DNA of 64,000 nt from Candidula unifasciata (GCA_905116865.2 CAJHNH020002545.1:7501-71500); one strand, 5' to 3'. Positions 45,566-57,094 are shown, counted from the first letter of the stretch. The notes: generated by a model from the letters alone, not told the origin. A program made the numbers and translations.

Positions 45566-45965
45566 ACCTTTAGTTTGTTATAGTTCGACGTCCTATACTA
45601 ACTGTTCCGTGTCGTTTATCTTTCACCTTCTGCGTTATCTTTCAACATCTGTTTATTTACAACTTCTTGCCTTTCTGACGTGTTATCGATCGATAAAAAT
45701 AAACAGCCTCTGTAGCTGCTGAAAGATTCAGTGTGTAGGTAACAGGTCAGTTGTCTTTCAGGAAGGGGCGGGGACAAAATACACTAAATCACTGGGAGAG
45801 TTCGTCGCACTCGTAAATTTTCTAGGTGGTCGGGAGAGGGAGGGGGCCTCAGTGGGATAAGCCTTGTAATAATAATAATTATAACGTACTAACATATAGA
45901 CAGTCTCACTTTGTACATGGTGCAAGGAAAATTATGTCCCCGCCCCTCCCCAGGCGCGCCAGCGC
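45566..45965. other. Unassigned sequence
   Basis: No gene or repeat recognised. Confidence 0.35.
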
Positions 45966-46092
45966 GTGCACACACACACACACTCACACACACACACCTA
46001 CACACACACCTACACACACATACACACACACCTACACACTACACGCATATGTATACATATGCTAATTATTGCTGGGGGGGGGGGGGAAATCA
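45966..46092. repeat. (CA)n-rich and poly-G tract
   Basis: CACACA/CCTACA repeats to 46040, then a G-run at 46075-46087. Confidence 0.9.
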
Positions 46093-46154
46093 AGATTTTG
46101 GTAAATTGCTACGACAGTCAGATGCCTACCAACATAACAGATGAAAGAGAGGGG

Positions 46155-46830
46155 GAAAACTAGAAGTTAAAACTTTTAAATACCTCGGCTCCTACATATG
46201 TCATGATGACAGTTGTCAAAGAGAACAGGACAAGACTTAATCAGGCAACAGCAGAGATGTCCCAGCTAAATACCATGTGAAAGAGCAAAGTCAACATCGC
46301 AGTAAAGGTCAACATATACAAATCAGTGGCATTGTCTTTTTTTTTTTTATTAATTGGATGGGAGAGTTGGACTCTCACTGCTGAAATGGAATAGGGGTTA
46401 CGTGCTTTCAAACATAAATGATGTAGACGAAATTTGGGAACGAGCTATTTACGCCATATAACTAACATATATGTAAGAGACAACAACAACAACAACATAA
46501 TCAACTATTGGCAGTGGTGAAACGTTGCAAGCTAGTTAGTTGGGGCACCTGGTGAGACATGATTCGATTGCAAAGACTATATGCTTCACGGAACATTGGC
46601 CTGGGAAAGGAGAAGTCAAGGATTATGTTGCTATTTTAAAAACACATTTTTATCAGTTTTTTTGGTACCAGGAAGGAGGGGCAGGAGACGAACATCGGCA
46701 CGGGACCCAACTGTATCCTTGGATACGAAAGTGCACGAGGCGGAAGTGCTGGCGAGAGACCGAGTTTCTTTCAGGCACCGTGAAAATGCGACGACCTGCA
46801 GAGAACATACCACATGATGGTGATGATAAG
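46155..46830 (+). pseudogene. RTE-like LINE, C-terminal half
   Basis: Decayed forward sequence: VKTFKYLGSYI-like residues near 46165, WESWTLTAEME near 46355, SYLRHITN-like near 46445, and near the end VPGRRGRRRTSARDPTVSLD then AEVLARDRVSFRHRENATTC. Ends with GATGGTGATGATAAG. A short CAA repeat (46482-46498) interrupts it. The 3' end matches the fragment at 8735. Confidence 0.75.
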
Positions 46831-46984
46831 AAATATAGGGGGAAGGGGTGGGGTGGGGAGGGGGCACTTAGTTGCCCTAAAAGTCTGCTTGGGGTGGGGT
46901 CAAGGTGTTTCACTGTAAAGTTCTGGCACCTTTACTCTAGGCAGATCGTCTACGTCCAGGCTGTAGTTGTTGTGTGTAAATGGG
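46831..46984. other. Unassigned, with a short family D-like patch
   Basis: TGTAAAGTTCTGGCACCTTT near 46913 resembles the tail end of family D. Nothing else seen. Confidence 0.35.
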
Positions 46985-47175
46985 GCATAGCCATTTTTAT
47001 TAGATGACCAAACCCTTTGATCTTCTGTTTTAAATTGAATTTGCTGCATGATGTTGTTCCTATAGTCTGTTCTATAATATATTTTCTAACTTTATTTCTC
47101 ATGATTAAATTTGCGGTTTTTCTCAGGCATCTCATTTCACATGTGGTAATTTTACATAAGCTAGCTTTTGACAAT
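46985..47175 (-). mobile_element. LINE fragment
   Basis: The minus strand reads TTCEMRCLRKTANLIMRNKV and NLKQKIKGFGHLIKMAMPHL, a pattern of RT C-terminal regions (EMRCLR...GH). Confidence 0.6.
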
Positions 47176-48425
47176 ATCTAAGTCTGGCACTGGTAGCACA
47201 GGGTTGGTATGAATATGCTGTTTATAATCTGTTTCCTGGCGCTCATACTTATGTTTGGATTCTTAAATAACAGTGTCACTTGGTAAAAAGAAAACGTTAA
47301 CGACAGTTGTAAAGAAAGCCATATCAGCGACTGCACAAATCACAATAGCACCAAGGACGTGTCTAAAGGTATATAATTTCCCGGCAGCAGAATACCTACC
47401 CCTCCCGTGTTATCCTGGCACCTCTCCGTCTCTACACACTTTTGGCAGGGAAGCGTCTATAGTCAGACCCTTTATCAACAACCCAGACGTTTGCTAAGCA
47501 AAGGCTGATTGTGAACAGCTCAGATTTCCCGTGTGTGCAATGTTATAACAACCATTTTCACTTGACAACAAACGCATGGCTGTGTCACACGCTTAAGTTG
47601 GCGCAGGCTCTTTTTTTTTAATTCAGTGCTAAATGGGGGGTTAGCTGATTGTGTGGTGTTTTACAGCTAGGCTGCGGTATCTGCGCCTTTCAGCTCAACA
47701 ACTCATCCGTTTCAGCAAATCCTTAAAAAGCCTTTTTTTTTAACGAAAACCGAAAGTACAGTAGCACAACGTTAACACGAATTACATCATTATCATCATC
47801 AATTTCCTCTTCCACCGTTACGCGTCGTGAGGGTGGGAAAGTTTGTCATCCATTGCATGATGGGCAGCAGTGACTATTGTCATTGCGTATCGATCTAAAT
47901 GCTCTTTAATGTCATCATTCCATGTTCTCCTAGGGTGACCTCTGGGTTTACATCAGATCTTTTAATGTTTTGAAGAACATTTATTTACATGGTACACAGG
48001 AGGTATCTTAGTCTTCTTCTTCTTCAGCATTCCGAGCCCTTGAGGTTCATTGCTGCAGATATCACCCACCTCCATTCATCTCTCTGGTTGGCTTTCTCTT
48101 TAAAGTTGGTATCTTAGTCTGCTTAAACAGTTATTGAAGTAAAGGGGTGAGGGGCCTCAGGAGAATTGAGCTCCTCGGTTCTGTCGCCTATATGAACAAC
48201 TTCCCAGTTCACATCAGATAGCCGGTCTTACCCTTATCATGCCTTGTTATTTCTAGCCAGGAAATTCATTATGCCCTCCCCGATAACAACATGTGCAATA
48301 ACACCAAGCGCTGGCCTAATATATTTTTAAGTTAGGACAGCCGCAGACACGACGGCATCATCAGGACAGGCTTCTGTCGCTGTTTATTTCATAGGAAGTG
48401 CAGTGAGGTCACTGTTTTGATGTTT
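47176..48425. other. Mostly unassigned; small LINE scraps
   Basis: Minus-strand scraps near 47815-47950 and 48010-48110 look like RTE-type 3' ends (CATCATTCCATGTTCTCCTA and CCTCCATTCATCTCTCTGG). Otherwise no feature. Confidence 0.4.
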
Positions 48426-48426
48426 A

Positions 48427-48598
48427 CAATTCTTCTTCTTCTTCTTCTTTTTCTTCTTCTTCTTCTTCGTCTTCTTCTTCTTCTTCTTTTTCTTCTTCTT
48501 CTTCTTCTTCTTCTTCTTCTTCTTCTTCTTCTTCTTCTTCTTCTTCTTCTTCTTTTTCTTCTTTTTCTTCTTCTTCTTCTTCTTCTTCTTCTTCTTCT

Positions 48599-48654
<56 letters not shown>

Positions 48655-48690
48655 TCCTCCTCCTCCTCCTCCTTCTGCTGCTGCTGCTGT
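48427..48690. repeat. (TTC)n then (GCT)n microsatellite, tail of family D
   Basis: TTC repeat with slipped units to 48602, GCT repeat to 48650, then CTC/TGC triplets. It abuts the family D copy at 48692. Confidence 0.92.
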
Positions 48691-48975
48691 AGTAAACTCA
48701 GGCGGAGACTGCTGGTTATCGTCCACCTTTAGACTTTAGTCTGAGTCAACACGCAGCACCTGAGTGTTGCGTGCACATCCGTTTTGCCGACCTGACTTAT
48801 TTCTATCCAGTCTGAATGGTTCCATGCCTCTTAGGCAGATGTACTCGCAACTCGAAAATAGCCTCCAGTTAGTCGACTTTTTGCTTATTGTGGGATGCAA
48901 AGCGTGTATTCTTGTGTTTTTCCCCTCAGTGAGACCCCGGAACCGACACAGTTAGGTTTATCGCATTCATTATCT
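48691..48975 (-). mobile_element. Family D interspersed repeat
   Basis: Complete order: GTAGTAAACTCAGGCGGAGA, TCCACCTTTAGACTTTAGTC, CACATCCGTTTTGCCGACCT, TTAGGCAGATGTACTCGC and AGTTAGTCGACTTTTTGCTT, then CAGTGAGACCCCGGAACCGA. Preceded by its TTC/GCT tail. Confidence 0.8.
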
Positions 48976-49255
48976 TTTTCTTCTCCTCCTCTATCTTCTT
49001 CTTCTTTTTCTTCTTCTTCGCGTTGGCTGGCTCTAAACTCCAGTGGAAAGTTATGTTTTTTCGTCCACCTCTAGGCTTTAGTCTTATTTCAAAACCTAAG
49101 TGTTACGCGCACATCCGTTTTACAGATCTGACTTTTTTGTAAGCAGATTGTTTGTTTCTCTTAGGCAGGTGTATTCCGACTTTAAAGTAAGCCCTCACTT
49201 AGTCGACTCTTTCGACATGCTTGTTGTGGGGCCCCCAAAACCCAAATCACACGGA
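48976..49255 (-). mobile_element. Family D interspersed repeat, second tandem copy
   Basis: A new TTC tail (about 48977-49018) precedes another copy: TAAACTCCAGTGGAAAGTTA, TCCGTTTTACAGATCTGACT and CTTAGTCGACTCTTTCGACA. Two copies in the same orientation, each with its own tail. Confidence 0.8.
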
Positions 49256-49429
49256 AAGGTATTTAAAATGAGCAGCTAAAGCAAAGATCTTATGATAATT
49301 ATGTGGGGTGGTGGGGGAGGGGGCCTCGAGGGAGATAAGCTCCAGGTTCCAGCTCCTATGGCGGCTGCTGCTACTGCTCCTACTACAGCAGCTGCAATAG
49401 ATACTACTGTGTCTGTGTCCACTCCACAG

Positions 49430-49590
49430 ATGGACGATGACCTACTGGAGTACCTACAGACCATCCACCGAGAGAAGTACCTGGACAACGCCGTCTTTAT
49501 CATGCTGGCTGACCATGGCGGCAGGTTCAGCAAGGTCAGGGCCACGGAACAAGGCAAGCAGGAGGAACGACTGCCCTACTTTGGCATTAG
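49430..49590 (+). CDS. DUF229 protein, exon E (DHG metal-binding motif)
   Basis: Acceptor CACTCCACAG, donor GTGAGG at 49591. It continues in phase 0 from exon D: MDDDLLEYLQTIHREKYLDN, AVFIMLADHGGRFSKVRATE and QGKQEERLPYFGI. ADHGGRF is the second diagnostic motif, supplying metal ligands in this superfamily, and QGxxEERLP is a family signature. It ends in phase 2 with AG of an arginine codon completed by exon F. The reading frame has no damage. Confidence 0.92.
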
Positions 49591-49883
49591 GTGAGGAGTG
49601 GGAGGCAGAGGGAAAGAGAGGAGCGATACTGAGTGGCGGGGGGAGGTGAGGTAGAGTGGGTGGAGAGAGCGTGAGTGAGGTTAAGAGGGTGGCTGAATGT
49701 GTGAGCTTGAAAGACACCGAGTGAGGGGAGAAATGAGGGAGAGAGTAGGTAAGGTTACGAAAGAAAGTGAGTGAGAGGCAAGAGAGAGAGAGAGAGAGAA
49801 ACAGGAATCGGGGACAGAAAAGACGAAAGAAATGGAGAGGGGAAGGGAGGTGAGAGAGAAGTGTATGTGTGTAAAAGAGAGAG

Positions 49884-49936
<53 letters not shown>

Positions 49937-49980
49937 GGGGGGGGGGGGGACGACGGGCGATTGTTACATTTTGTTTTCTA
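49591..49980. repeat. GA-rich low-complexity tract
   Basis: Purine-rich intron sequence with (GA)n at about 49878-49932 and a G-run to 49948. Confidence 0.9.
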
Positions 49981-49984
49981 AGAC

Positions 49985-50345
49985 TGTTGAGTTCTTCCTC
50001 AGGCTGTTCAGGCCTTCCTCATGCTGTTGCATTCTTCCTCATGCTGTTGCATTCTTCCTCAAGCTGTTGAATTCTTCCTCAAGCTGTTGAATTCTTCCTC
50101 AAGCTGTTGAAATCTTCCTCATGCTATGAATTCTTCCTCAGGCTGTTGAATTCTTCCTCAGGCTGTTCAGTTCTTCCTCAGGCTGTTCAGTTCTTCCTCA
50201 GGCTGTTCAGTTCTTCCTCAGGCTGTTCAGTTCTTCCGTATGCTGTTTAATTCTCCTTCAGGCTGTTTAATTCTTCCTCAGGCAGTTGAATTCTTCCACA
50301 TTCATCCTCACACTGTTGAATTCTTCCTCATGCTGTTCAATTCTT
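49985..50345 (+). repeat. Minisatellite, 20-bp unit, about 18 copies
   Basis: Units of TTCTTCCTCAGGCTGTTCAG with TTGAA/TTGCA variants. Confidence 0.93.
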
Positions 50346-50797
50346 TTTTTTTTATTCTATTCCCTTCGATTCTGTTACAGAATATTACGACATGAAACGC
50401 AGTATGTAGTTTTAATAATTAAAAATATACGCTACCTAGCGTTGAAAATGGCTTGGAATTTATGAAAGAACCAGCTACTCGTTAACTTTGACCAATTAAA
50501 GGGCTGCTGTAGGCTGGGGGACTTAGGCCAACATGGCGTGGGTGTGGTAGGTAGTGGAAAACATCGACATGGTTTATATCCCAAGAAGCTCATCGTGGCG
50601 CGACGTACCCGACTAGCTTTGCCTCCCCCTCTGCTGAGAACTATTTGGATATCACCATCAGATAATTTGCTGGGACTCAGTTCAAGTTCCTAGTTGCTTG
50701 TTAATTTGTGTATGCTATAGCGTTACCTGTGAACATTTTCACTGTCAGCTGGTGTCTTTATAAATCAACCAATCTACTGTACAGATAGATCTCAGTA

Positions 50798-50800
<3 letters not shown>
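50346..50800. other. Unassigned sequence
   Basis: No gene or repeat recognised. Confidence 0.35.

Positions 50801-50881
<81 letters not shown>
50801..50881. repeat. (CT)n microsatellite
   Basis: About 80 bases of pure CT. Confidence 0.97.
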
Positions 50882-50884
<3 letters not shown>

Positions 50885-51144
50885 ATAATGATGGTCTACT
50901 GAAAGTTGGTTTGGTACCTTCCACTGTCTGTTCATTTCTGCCTTCCGTGTGTCTGTTTGACTGGGTCCTCTTTCATTTACGAACTCCTAGCCGTTGATAC
51001 TACCAGTTCTGTCGGGGATTGTTTTTAAACTTATTTTTCCCTTCACTTTCCCCCCTCTGGGATTGCATTAGGTAGGATAGGATTTTAGGGATATGAATAA
51101 AACGGGAGCAAATCCCTGAAACCTTGTTTAGCCATTTAGCCACG

Positions 51145-51460
51145 TAGCACTGTTAAAGGTAAAGTCGGGAGATGTGAACCAGCGTCATTGCAAACGGTTA
51201 TAAACCATAAGTGCTCTGCCACCAGTACGGACTGCTGATAAGAAACTGTCCGACTGTGTCGCCATCCGCACGAAACTCCGTTGCTACAGCGACCTTCCTT
51301 CATTTACCACAGAGTGTTAGCTCTTGTAACCATTACCTAGAGGCTGGGTGAACCCTGGGAACCGTCCAGATTTCGAACACCGGCAGTGGGCTGCAGCGAG
51401 TCGCAGCGGGATTTTGAAAGCGAGTCTCATATCGACTGCGCTAAGGCAGCCCCCCGCATG
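51145..51460 (-). mobile_element. tRNA-derived SINE family B
   Basis: Reverse copy of the element at 4902: AAAGGTAAAGTCGGGAGATG, CATTGCAAACGGTTATAAAC and GCTGCAGCGAGTCGCAGC, ending with a head read in complement as GCCTTAGCGCAGTCGATATG. Confidence 0.82.
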
Positions 51461-51574
51461 ACTATTTCTAAAGTAGGCAGAGTCCCTCACCTGGACGGTG
51501 TCAGTGCTGCCGCTAAAGGAATGCCACATTGATTCTGCAGGGTGGCCTCGTATGTTCACTTCTCTATTTTTACC

Positions 51575-52000
51575 TTCTAATTACCTTTATACCCACTGTT
51601 TACCTTTATACCCACTGTTTACCTTTATACCCACTGTTTACCTTTGTACCCACTGTTTACCTTTATTCACACTGTTTACCTTTGTACCCACTGTTTACCT
51701 TTATACCCACTGTTTACCTTTGTACCCACTGTTTACCTTTATACACGCTGTTTACCTTTATATCCACTGTTTACTTTTATACCCACTGTTTACCTTTATA
51801 TACGCTGTTTACCTTTACACCCACTGCTTACCTTTGAACCCACTGTTTACCTTTGTAACCACTGTTTACCTTTATACCCACTGTTTACCTTTATACCCAT
51901 TGTTTACCTTTATACCCACTATTTACCTTTATACCCACTGTTTACCTTTATACCCACTGTTTACCTTTGTACACACTGTTTACCTTTTGATCCCTTGCGT
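51575..52000 (+). repeat. Minisatellite, 19-bp unit, about 22 copies
   Basis: Units of TTTACCTTTATACCCACTG. Degenerate units (ACCTC, TGTTTAC) continue to about 52150, close to exon F. All forward frames stay open, giving false proteins. Confidence 0.95.
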
Positions 52001-52193
52001 ACCTTCTGCTTACCTCATTTTGTTAACTTCTGTCTACCTCACTTTGTTACCTCTTGTTCACATATTTTTAACCCACTGTTTGCATCCCTTTTAACCTCCT
52101 GTTTAACTCATTTTACCTTATGTTTATCTCCTCATTACCTTCCTATTTATAAAAAACATTAGCATAAACTTTTCATCTCATGTTACCCAACAG

Positions 52194-52391
52194 ATTCCCT
52201 GAATGGTTCCACGAGAAATACCCGCAGATCATCCGAAACATTAAAACCAACTCACAGAGGCTGACCACCCCTTTCGACGTGCACGAGACCTTGATGGAGA
52301 TACTGCACTACAAGGACGGCGGGATGGCTGATATAAGCAAGAGGGGTGTCAGCATGTTTCACGAGATCCCAGCAGAGAGGGACTGCGAAAG
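52194..52391 (+). CDS. DUF229 protein, exon F
   Basis: Acceptor TTACCCAACAG, donor GTACGT at 52392. The first A completes arginine from exon E, giving RFPEWFHEKYPQIIRNIKTN, then SQRLTTPFDVHETLMEILHY, the RLTTPFDVHxTL signature and third metal-site region (DVH) of DUF229. It then reads KRGVSMFHEIPAERDCE, the IPxxRxC block. It ends in phase 2. Intact. The pyrimidine-rich sequence upstream is itself the decayed end of the 19-bp array. Confidence 0.93.
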
Positions 52392-52579
52392 GTACGTATG
52401 TCTAACAGGGCGATCATGTAACAAAATCTTCTTATTTTGCTTTCAGGCTTAAAAGCGCGGTAGATCCGAGATACTGCGGTTTACAGCTAGGATAAGACAT
52501 CTACAGATTTTTGCCCATTACATTCGATTTCAGTAAATTCCTTTTGTAATTAGTCGCTTCTCACGACTGTTCTGGACGG

Positions 52580-52605
52580 TAGCCCCCCCCCCCCCCCCCC
52601 CCCCA
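52580..52605. repeat. Poly-C tract
   Basis: About 20 C residues in the exon F-G intron. Confidence 0.9.
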
Positions 52606-52689
52606 ATGGATCCCAGAATTGGCGGGGGAGTGGGTAACAGAATACATTAAAACAACTTTTAATATACTGTGTGCAAAAAAAGTGGCCCA

Positions 52690-52805
52690 GAATAGACATA
52701 CTGTCTCATCACAAGCATGTCGTAAAGAGCAACTGAAAAGATGTTTGCTTAAATCGGATGTGTTGGGTCAAAAGGTGTAGATACAACCGACTGATATGTT
52801 AAGGG
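52690..52805 (+). mobile_element. Family D fragment
   Basis: CATCACAAGCATGTCGTAAA and GCTTAAATCGGATGTGTTGG match the tail-distal part of family D. Confidence 0.55.
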
Positions 52806-52883
52806 CGAACTAAATAAGAAGCCATCTTTATTACGCCTTATATCTGACCTCGGTGTTCTCATGATTCACGCTTACCTCCACAG

Positions 52884-53166
52884 TGCTCAGATTGACCCCC
52901 ATTGGTGCTCATGCCTGGACTGGAAGAGCGAGGATGTCAACAGTCCAGCCGTCACGGAGGTAGTCTCTAAGATCGTCGAGACCTTCAACAACTTCACGGC
53001 TGGCTACCGGGACGAGTGCGCGCTGCTACGACTCGACAAGGTTATATCCGCCTCCTCACTCAAGGCCAAGGATGCTGTGCTGAAGTTCAAGGACACCAAC
53101 GATGGCGGTCGGGGCCGGTTTGGGGTGATGACAGACACGACTAAAGCGTCCAGGGTTCTCTACCAG
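52884..53166 (+). CDS. DUF229 protein, exon G
   Basis: Acceptor CTTACCTCCACAG, donor GTAAAT at 53167. T completes serine from exon F: SAQIDPHWCSCLDWKS, the WCxC block that follows the catalytic domain and probably forms disulphides. Then come VVSKIVETFNNFTAGYRDEC, ALLRLDKVISASSLKAKDAV and GVMTDTTKASRVLYQ. It ends in phase 0. This C-terminal beta-rich region is usual for the family. Intact frame. Confidence 0.93.
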
Positions 53167-53299
53167 GTAAATGCCACCTTTGTTATCTTGTTATTTGTAT
53201 CATATTAGGTTCAGCTGCTGTAATGTCGTTGCTGGCCTCAAATTATTTATGAGATTGGCCTTCCCTTTCCGTACTTGGATCCGTCATTAGTTCACTCCC

Positions 53300-53905
53300 C
53301 TTATTCGTTTGTCATGTTTTCACAATATGATCACCACTGTCATGTTTTCAAAATATGGTCACCACAGTCATGTGTTCACAATATGGTCTCCACTGTCATG
53401 TTTTCACCATGTAGTCACCACTGTCATGTTTTTCACCACGTGGTCACCTTTGTCATGTTTTCACTGTGTTGTCACCAGTGTTTGCTTTCAACATGTGGTC
53501 ACCTCTGTCATGTTTTCACCATGCGGTCACCAGTGTCATGTTTTCACCATGCGGTCACCAGTGACATGTTTTCACCATGTGGTCACCAGAGTCATGCTTT
53601 CACCATGTGGTCACCTCTGACATGTTTTCACCATGTGGTCACCTCTGTCATGTTTTCACAATGTGGTCACCAGTGTCATGTTTTCACCATGTAGTCACCT
53701 GTCATGTTTTCACCATGCAGTCACCAGTGTCATGCTTTCACCATGTGGTCACCTCTGTAATGTTTTCACTATGCGGTCACTAGTCAATGATTTCACCATG
53801 CGGTCACCACTGTCATGACTTCACTATGTTGTCACAATTGTCATGTTTTTACCTTGTGTCACCACTGTAGTGTTTTCATCATGTGGTTACCATTTTCTTG
53901 TTTTC
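53300..53905 (+). repeat. Minisatellite, about 28-bp unit, about 20 copies
   Basis: Units of CATGTTTTCACCATGTGGTC plus ACCAGTGT, with many single-base changes. Confidence 0.93.
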
Positions 53906-54119
53906 AAGACACCAGTGCCATGAAATCGTAATAATCAGTCATTAATCGTGACGGTGGCAGTCATGCTGGTTATGCCTGATTCTTCTACGTTCATCGAAAG
54001 ACGTCAATGCATTGTGTTCGTTTTTCAACATGGCTGCTTTATTTGAGCCTTTCGGCCGACACATCCGACTTCTGCAGGCATTTGTTACCCGATCAGCCTT
54101 CCCGTGTATGTGATAAAAC
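53906..54119. other. Unassigned sequence
   Basis: No feature seen. Confidence 0.3.
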
Positions 54120-54345
54120 AATCCTGATGGTGATGATGAGGATTATATTGTTGGTGGTGATAATCATGGTGATGATGATGTGATAATTATGGTGATGTTA
54201 CTGGAGATGAAGATAATGATGGTGGTGATAATGTTGATGATGATGGTGGTGATAATGTTGATGATGATGGTGGTGATAATGTTGATGATGGCTGTGATAT
54301 TAATGATGATGTCAGTTATTGTGGCGATAATTATGATGATAATAA
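54120..54345. repeat. GAT/GGT-rich trinucleotide repeat
   Basis: Imperfect GATGATGATGGTGGTGATAA-type units. Confidence 0.9.
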
Positions 54346-54350
54346 CGAGA

Positions 54351-54663
54351 GGGGCTTTATTAATATCCTACCCCAAATAGGAGAAATTCACAGGTCACAG
54401 TCTAATATTCCAGGGGGTGGTAGATAGGCTGCATGCAGTCGTAGGACCTAGGCTGCATGCAGTCGTGGGACCAAGGCTGCATGCAGTCGTGGGACCTAGG
54501 CTGCACTCTCTTGTGGGTCGCAGGGGGTTTGGGGCCAGGGCCAGTTGTAGATGTTTTGGGGTCGTTAAAAGCATCATAAAGCAGGGAAACCCAGTCTTAT
54601 CACCCTCTAAAATGTTGGACTGTTCTGTGACGTCATCTGGGAGTAGGATATTAATAAAGAACC
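54351..54663. mobile_element. MITE-like element with terminal inverted repeats, containing a 25-bp array
   Basis: CTTTATTAATATCCTAC at 54355-54371 is exactly complemented by GTAGGATATTAATAAAG at 54643-54659, and similarity extends to about 25 bases per end (GG..CTTTATT...CTAC.CC). About four units of CTGCATGCAGTCGTGGGACC lie inside (54425-54510). The element is about 313 bases with no transposase. The superfamily is not clear. Confidence 0.65.
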
Positions 54664-54930
54664 TAACCACCCTCCATAGGACTGCAGGTTGCATCTGGCT
54701 AAGGAAGCCATGATAGGCGCCCTATTTATAACTTCTTTTAAAGTTGAACGGGGTATCTCTATGATCTGCCTTGTTGTTCTGCCGTCCCGTCTGAGATTGC
54801 TGTCTTCAAATCCTACGTTGGTGTGGTAAATCTGTAGGTGGCAGACCGGACGGGACAAACTAATGGATCGATTTGTGCTAATAATGGCGACCGGTGTCAT
54901 GACAGTAAAGATTTGGCAAACAATATAAAG
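54664..54930. other. Unassigned sequence
   Basis: No gene or repeat recognised. Confidence 0.35.
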
Positions 54931-55127
54931 CAGAGGTTCTCAACCTTCCTAATGCCGTCACCCTTTAATACAGTTCCTCACGTTGTGGTGGTTCCCAACC
55001 ATAAAAATATTGTTGTTGCTACTTCATAATTTCAGTGAATATGTGTTTTCCGAAGGTCTTAGGCGACCCCTGTGAAAGGGTCGTTCGACCCCTACAAATA
55101 TCACGTCCCACAGGTTGAGAACCGCTG
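54931..55127 (-). mobile_element. SPIN-like hAT MITE with 8-bp TSD
   Basis: 197-base element with ends CAGAGGTTCTCAACCTTCC and, in complement, CAGCGGTTCTCAACCTGTGG. Flanking octamers ATATAAAG and ATATAGAG match at 7 of 8. Internal blocks (in complement: GGGGTCGAACGACCCTTTCA, CAGGGGTCGCCTAAGACC, TTCGGAAAACACATATT, then GAGGAACTGTATTAAAGGGT and CATTAGGAAGGTTGAGAACC) correspond, from memory, to the SPIN non-autonomous consensus known from mammals and other tetrapods. No transposase. Confidence 0.88.
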
Positions 55128-55147
55128 ATATAGAGGACTTATTCTGG

Positions 55148-55368
55148 TTAGTTGCGTATCCTTTACAGGACGTTGCATAACCAACCTCAGCAGCCCCTGG
55201 CTATTGTGTGGTTTCTCTAAGCAAAGTAGTTTGCCATTGCCTCTGGACGGTCGGCCCACTGATACCTCTGTCAAAACCAATGCAAGGCGCATGGCCCCCA
55301 GTTGGGATCTAACCCAACTCCCCGGCATTACGAAGAGTTCGCATCGACTTAGCCACAGAGCCGACCAG
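55148..55368 (-). mobile_element. tRNA-derived SINE family C
   Basis: Blocks GCGTATCCTTTACAGGACGT, CTGTCAAAACCAATGCAAGG and GGCATTACGAAGAGTTCGCA. The head in complement is GGTCGGCTCTGTGGCTAAGT (A-box-like) with B-box-like GGGTTAGATCCC. It lies just upstream of exon H. Confidence 0.8.
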
Positions 55369-55461
55369 AGGAATTATACATGTTCAAAAACTACACACCA
55401 TAAACATAATATATCCTCTCCTCCATCTTTCCCCCCATCAACTCCCTCTTTCTGTCCACAG

Positions 55462-55674
55462 GTGACTCTGGTGACCCAACCTGGAGCTGGCCGGTTCGAA
55501 GTGACCGTCTCACTAGACATCAGGAAGTCGCAGTTATCCATAGACCCCAAGGAAATCAGCAGAACCAACGTCTACGGCAAGGCCCCACACTGTGTGGAGA
55601 AGAAAGACGCGTTTCTCAGACCCTATTGTTACTGCAAGGATTTGTTGGACAGTAGCCCCCAGCCTGGTCCGTAG
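55462..55674 (+). CDS. DUF229 protein, exon H (C-terminus)
   Basis: Acceptor CTGTCCACAG, phase 0 from exon G: VTLVTQPGAGRFEVTVSLDI, then SRTNVYGKAPHCVEKKDAFL and RPYCYCKDLLDSSPQPGP followed by TAG at 55672-55674. The SRxNxYGxxxxCV...LRxYCYC ending is the standard DUF229 C-terminus, so the protein is complete at this end. A variant poly(A) signal ATTAAA lies about 96 bases after the stop (55770-55775), but no cleavage site can be proven. Confidence 0.93.
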   Translation: MTLVTQPGAGRFEVTVSLDIRKSQLSIDPKEISRTNVYGKAPHCVEKKDAFLRPYCYCKDLLDSSPQPGP

Positions 55675-55802
55675 CGATCGGTTTCACAATTGTTATGGTC
55701 ATACTAAAAACATTGCTGGGCGTTGCGGCGAGAAGGCGTCAGGAAATTGAAAGACAAAATGGAAATTGCATTAAATTAGTTACCTGTCTGTTACAGCCTA
55801 AT

Positions 55803-55979
55803 ACAGTGCAAACCGCTTAAAGCGATCTCCGATGTAGCGAATTTCTGTTGTAAAGAGAAGTTAGTTTTTCCTCGGCATTTTTTCTTCCTTAAACTATTGT
55901 CTAAATAGGAGGAATTTCTGATAAGGAGAACCATTTCGTGGGCTCCTGGTGAATTCTCCTTATCAGGTCTGCACTATAT
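55803..55979. mobile_element. pogo/Tc1-like MITE, copy 1
   Basis: Left end ACAGTGCAAACCGCTTAAAG and right end in complement ATAGTGCAGACCTGATAAGG share AGTGCANACC. The flanks are TA-rich. The copy at 60546 matches it across the whole length. Confidence 0.65.
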
Positions 55980-56575
<596 letters not shown>

Positions 56576-57094
56576 ATACACATTTTCTTTTTGCAACATT
56601 CACCGTCTTAACTATCTGCACATATTTGAATAATATTATACTTTAATGTAGTTAATTTAGTGACCTTTCTATTTATCGTTCCTGTTATTATTATGTATTT
56701 GTTATTTTTGTTTGCTGATAAAGGCTTGTCGCCGCAACATCCTGCCCTATTTTTTTTTTCATCATCATCATATTTTTGCCAAACTAGCCATCATGACTTT
56801 GCTGTGATATCTTGCTTTGACGCATTGAGCAACTGCCATGGCAAAGCAGTTGCTGTTACTGGCGGTTGGATCTGTACAGAGTCGTCACTAACTGCCATAA
56901 GCATACACATCGTTTCCATCGAGCTTAGTGAATGGGACATTGTTGCATTGATGAATCTAGGTACCCTTATACTGCAGCGTCTGTGTTATGGCTATTCAGT
57001 GCTAACTCGCGGGCCAAATGTGACCGGCCCGCAGAGGCCTAGCGAGTGGCTCGCATACCGCCTGCCATTTCTTTTGCATTAATGATTTGTCTGT

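Noticed and set aside
48417..48726. Poly-leucine and poly-glutamate frames
   Set aside because: Products of the TTC/GCT tract that forms the tail of a family D element.
57000..57090. Second hAT element of the GGCCCGC type
   Set aside because: Only one candidate end is visible and no matching partner or flanking duplication was found.
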